64,000 bases of DNA, taken from assembly GCA_009787085.1 (NCBI GenBank), contig WRGR01000045.1, positions 128,075-192,074 of the forward strand, read 5' to 3'. Source of the DNA: Actinomycetes bacterium. GTDB taxonomy: Bacteria; Actinomycetota; Coriobacteriia; Coriobacteriales; UBA8131. Positions 63,707-64,000 of this stretch are shown here, piece by piece. The notes beneath the pieces were generated by a model that did not search any database, was not told the DNA's origin, and saw nothing but the letters and a program-made list of their open reading frames with translations. Made by a program: the position numbers and the translations under genes. Each line of letters begins with the position of its first letter. The stretch's first letter is position 1.

Positions 63707-64000
63707 CCGTGCTGACTCTGATTTAGCAAAGCAATGGGTAGTAAAAAGACAATAGGGAGTCACATAATTATATGTAACTTATGGAGGGGATGTATAAATT
63801 TTGAAAAGGCACTTGATGCCTCTCCCCAGCTGTAGGATAATTCACGTAACAAGACTTTCTATGCAAGCTGTCAGGGGGTTTTGCCAAAGTACCGCCTGTG
63901 TTCTTCCGAACACCTTGCGCGCGCACTGCCCCCCGACAGCTGGGCATGACCCGACCGCCCCGGAAAGGGAGATCAAGCCGTGCGTTGTGTGCAAGACAGG
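63707..64000 (+). other. Gene-free stretch with possible structured leader RNA
   Basis: No gene is supported. AGCTGTCAGGGGG (63866-63878) and CCCCCCGACAGCT (63929-63941) form a 13-bp stem with one mismatch that encloses about 50 bases. Upstream, GGAGGGGATG (63782-63791) and GATGCCTCTCCCC (63814-63826) can also pair in part. Near the edge AAGGGAGATCAAGCC is followed by a GTG (63981-63983) that could begin a gene running off the window. Confidence 0.35.

Overview
The window comes from a moderately high-GC bacterium. I read it as an anaerobic Gram-positive actinobacterium, most likely class Coriobacteriia; this is inference from gene content. It has an oxygen-sensitive class III ribonucleotide reductase, NifU-type Fe-S chemistry, the MEP-pathway enzyme IspG, a degenerate indolepyruvate:ferredoxin oxidoreductase homologue, Lgt, and a sortase-type surface protein ending in LPRAG plus a membrane tail. 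There is no outer-membrane machinery, phage, rRNA operon or CRISPR array.

Layout. 1-2.0 kb: grpE start and dnaK (minus). 2.2-5.8 kb: molybdenum-cofactor and sulfur-transfer genes mobA, larE and mobB, an orphan nucleotidyltransferase antitoxin and two decayed fragments. 5.8-9.5 kb: nrdD-nrdG behind a double NrdR box. 9.6-13.6 kb: two ABC-2 permease-like genes, one internally deleted, and a DUF4143 ATPase with a 23-bp-spaced operator array. 13.6-16 kb: ECF transporter module with a fused double ATPase. 16-19.1 kb: aminotransferase, phosphoglycosyl transferase and glycosyltransferase. 19.4-24.1 kb: heterodimeric ABC exporter. 24.2-26.6 kb: tRNA-Arg(CCT), ECF sigma factor, CPBP protease and DUF3465 lipoprotein. 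26.6-33.2 kb: large MacB/FtsX-like transporter, a parvulin-FKBP lipoprotein foldase and a shortened IorA homologue. 33.4-38.3 kb: MATE pump, MFS scar, pgeF and proS. 38.4-45.6 kb: surface protein, ispG, rseP and two membrane-anchored proteins. 45.7-54.1 kb: histidine operon hisZ-G-D-C-B-H-A-F-I-E. 54.3-59.3 kb: dnaE, a TrpR-family regulator and ilvE. 59.4-61 kb: lgt, a Cys-rich protein and a NifU-like protein. 61.2-63.6 kb: two family 2 glycosyltransferases. The last 400 bp hold half a repeat element and a possible structured RNA leader.

The most striking feature is a dense family of short palindromic elements of about 135 bp. Their ends read roughly CTAGGGAgacgCCGATTAAT, and inside are two REP-like hairpins (GTCATTGC...GCAATCTTTC) in opposite orientation. 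Full, half and end-only copies lie in most intergenic gaps. They abut or supply stop codons of several genes, sit inside the his operon, and in one case lie in frame inside pgeF. Many housekeeping proteins also carry in-frame low-complexity expansions made of short tandem DNA repeats (nrdD, ecfA, proS, hisI, lgt).

The genes work together mainly as housekeeping modules: histidine synthesis with a candidate local TrpR-family repressor, anaerobic dNTP synthesis under NrdR, envelope biogenesis (lgt, rseP, foldase, glycosyltransferases, surface protein) and several ABC exporters.
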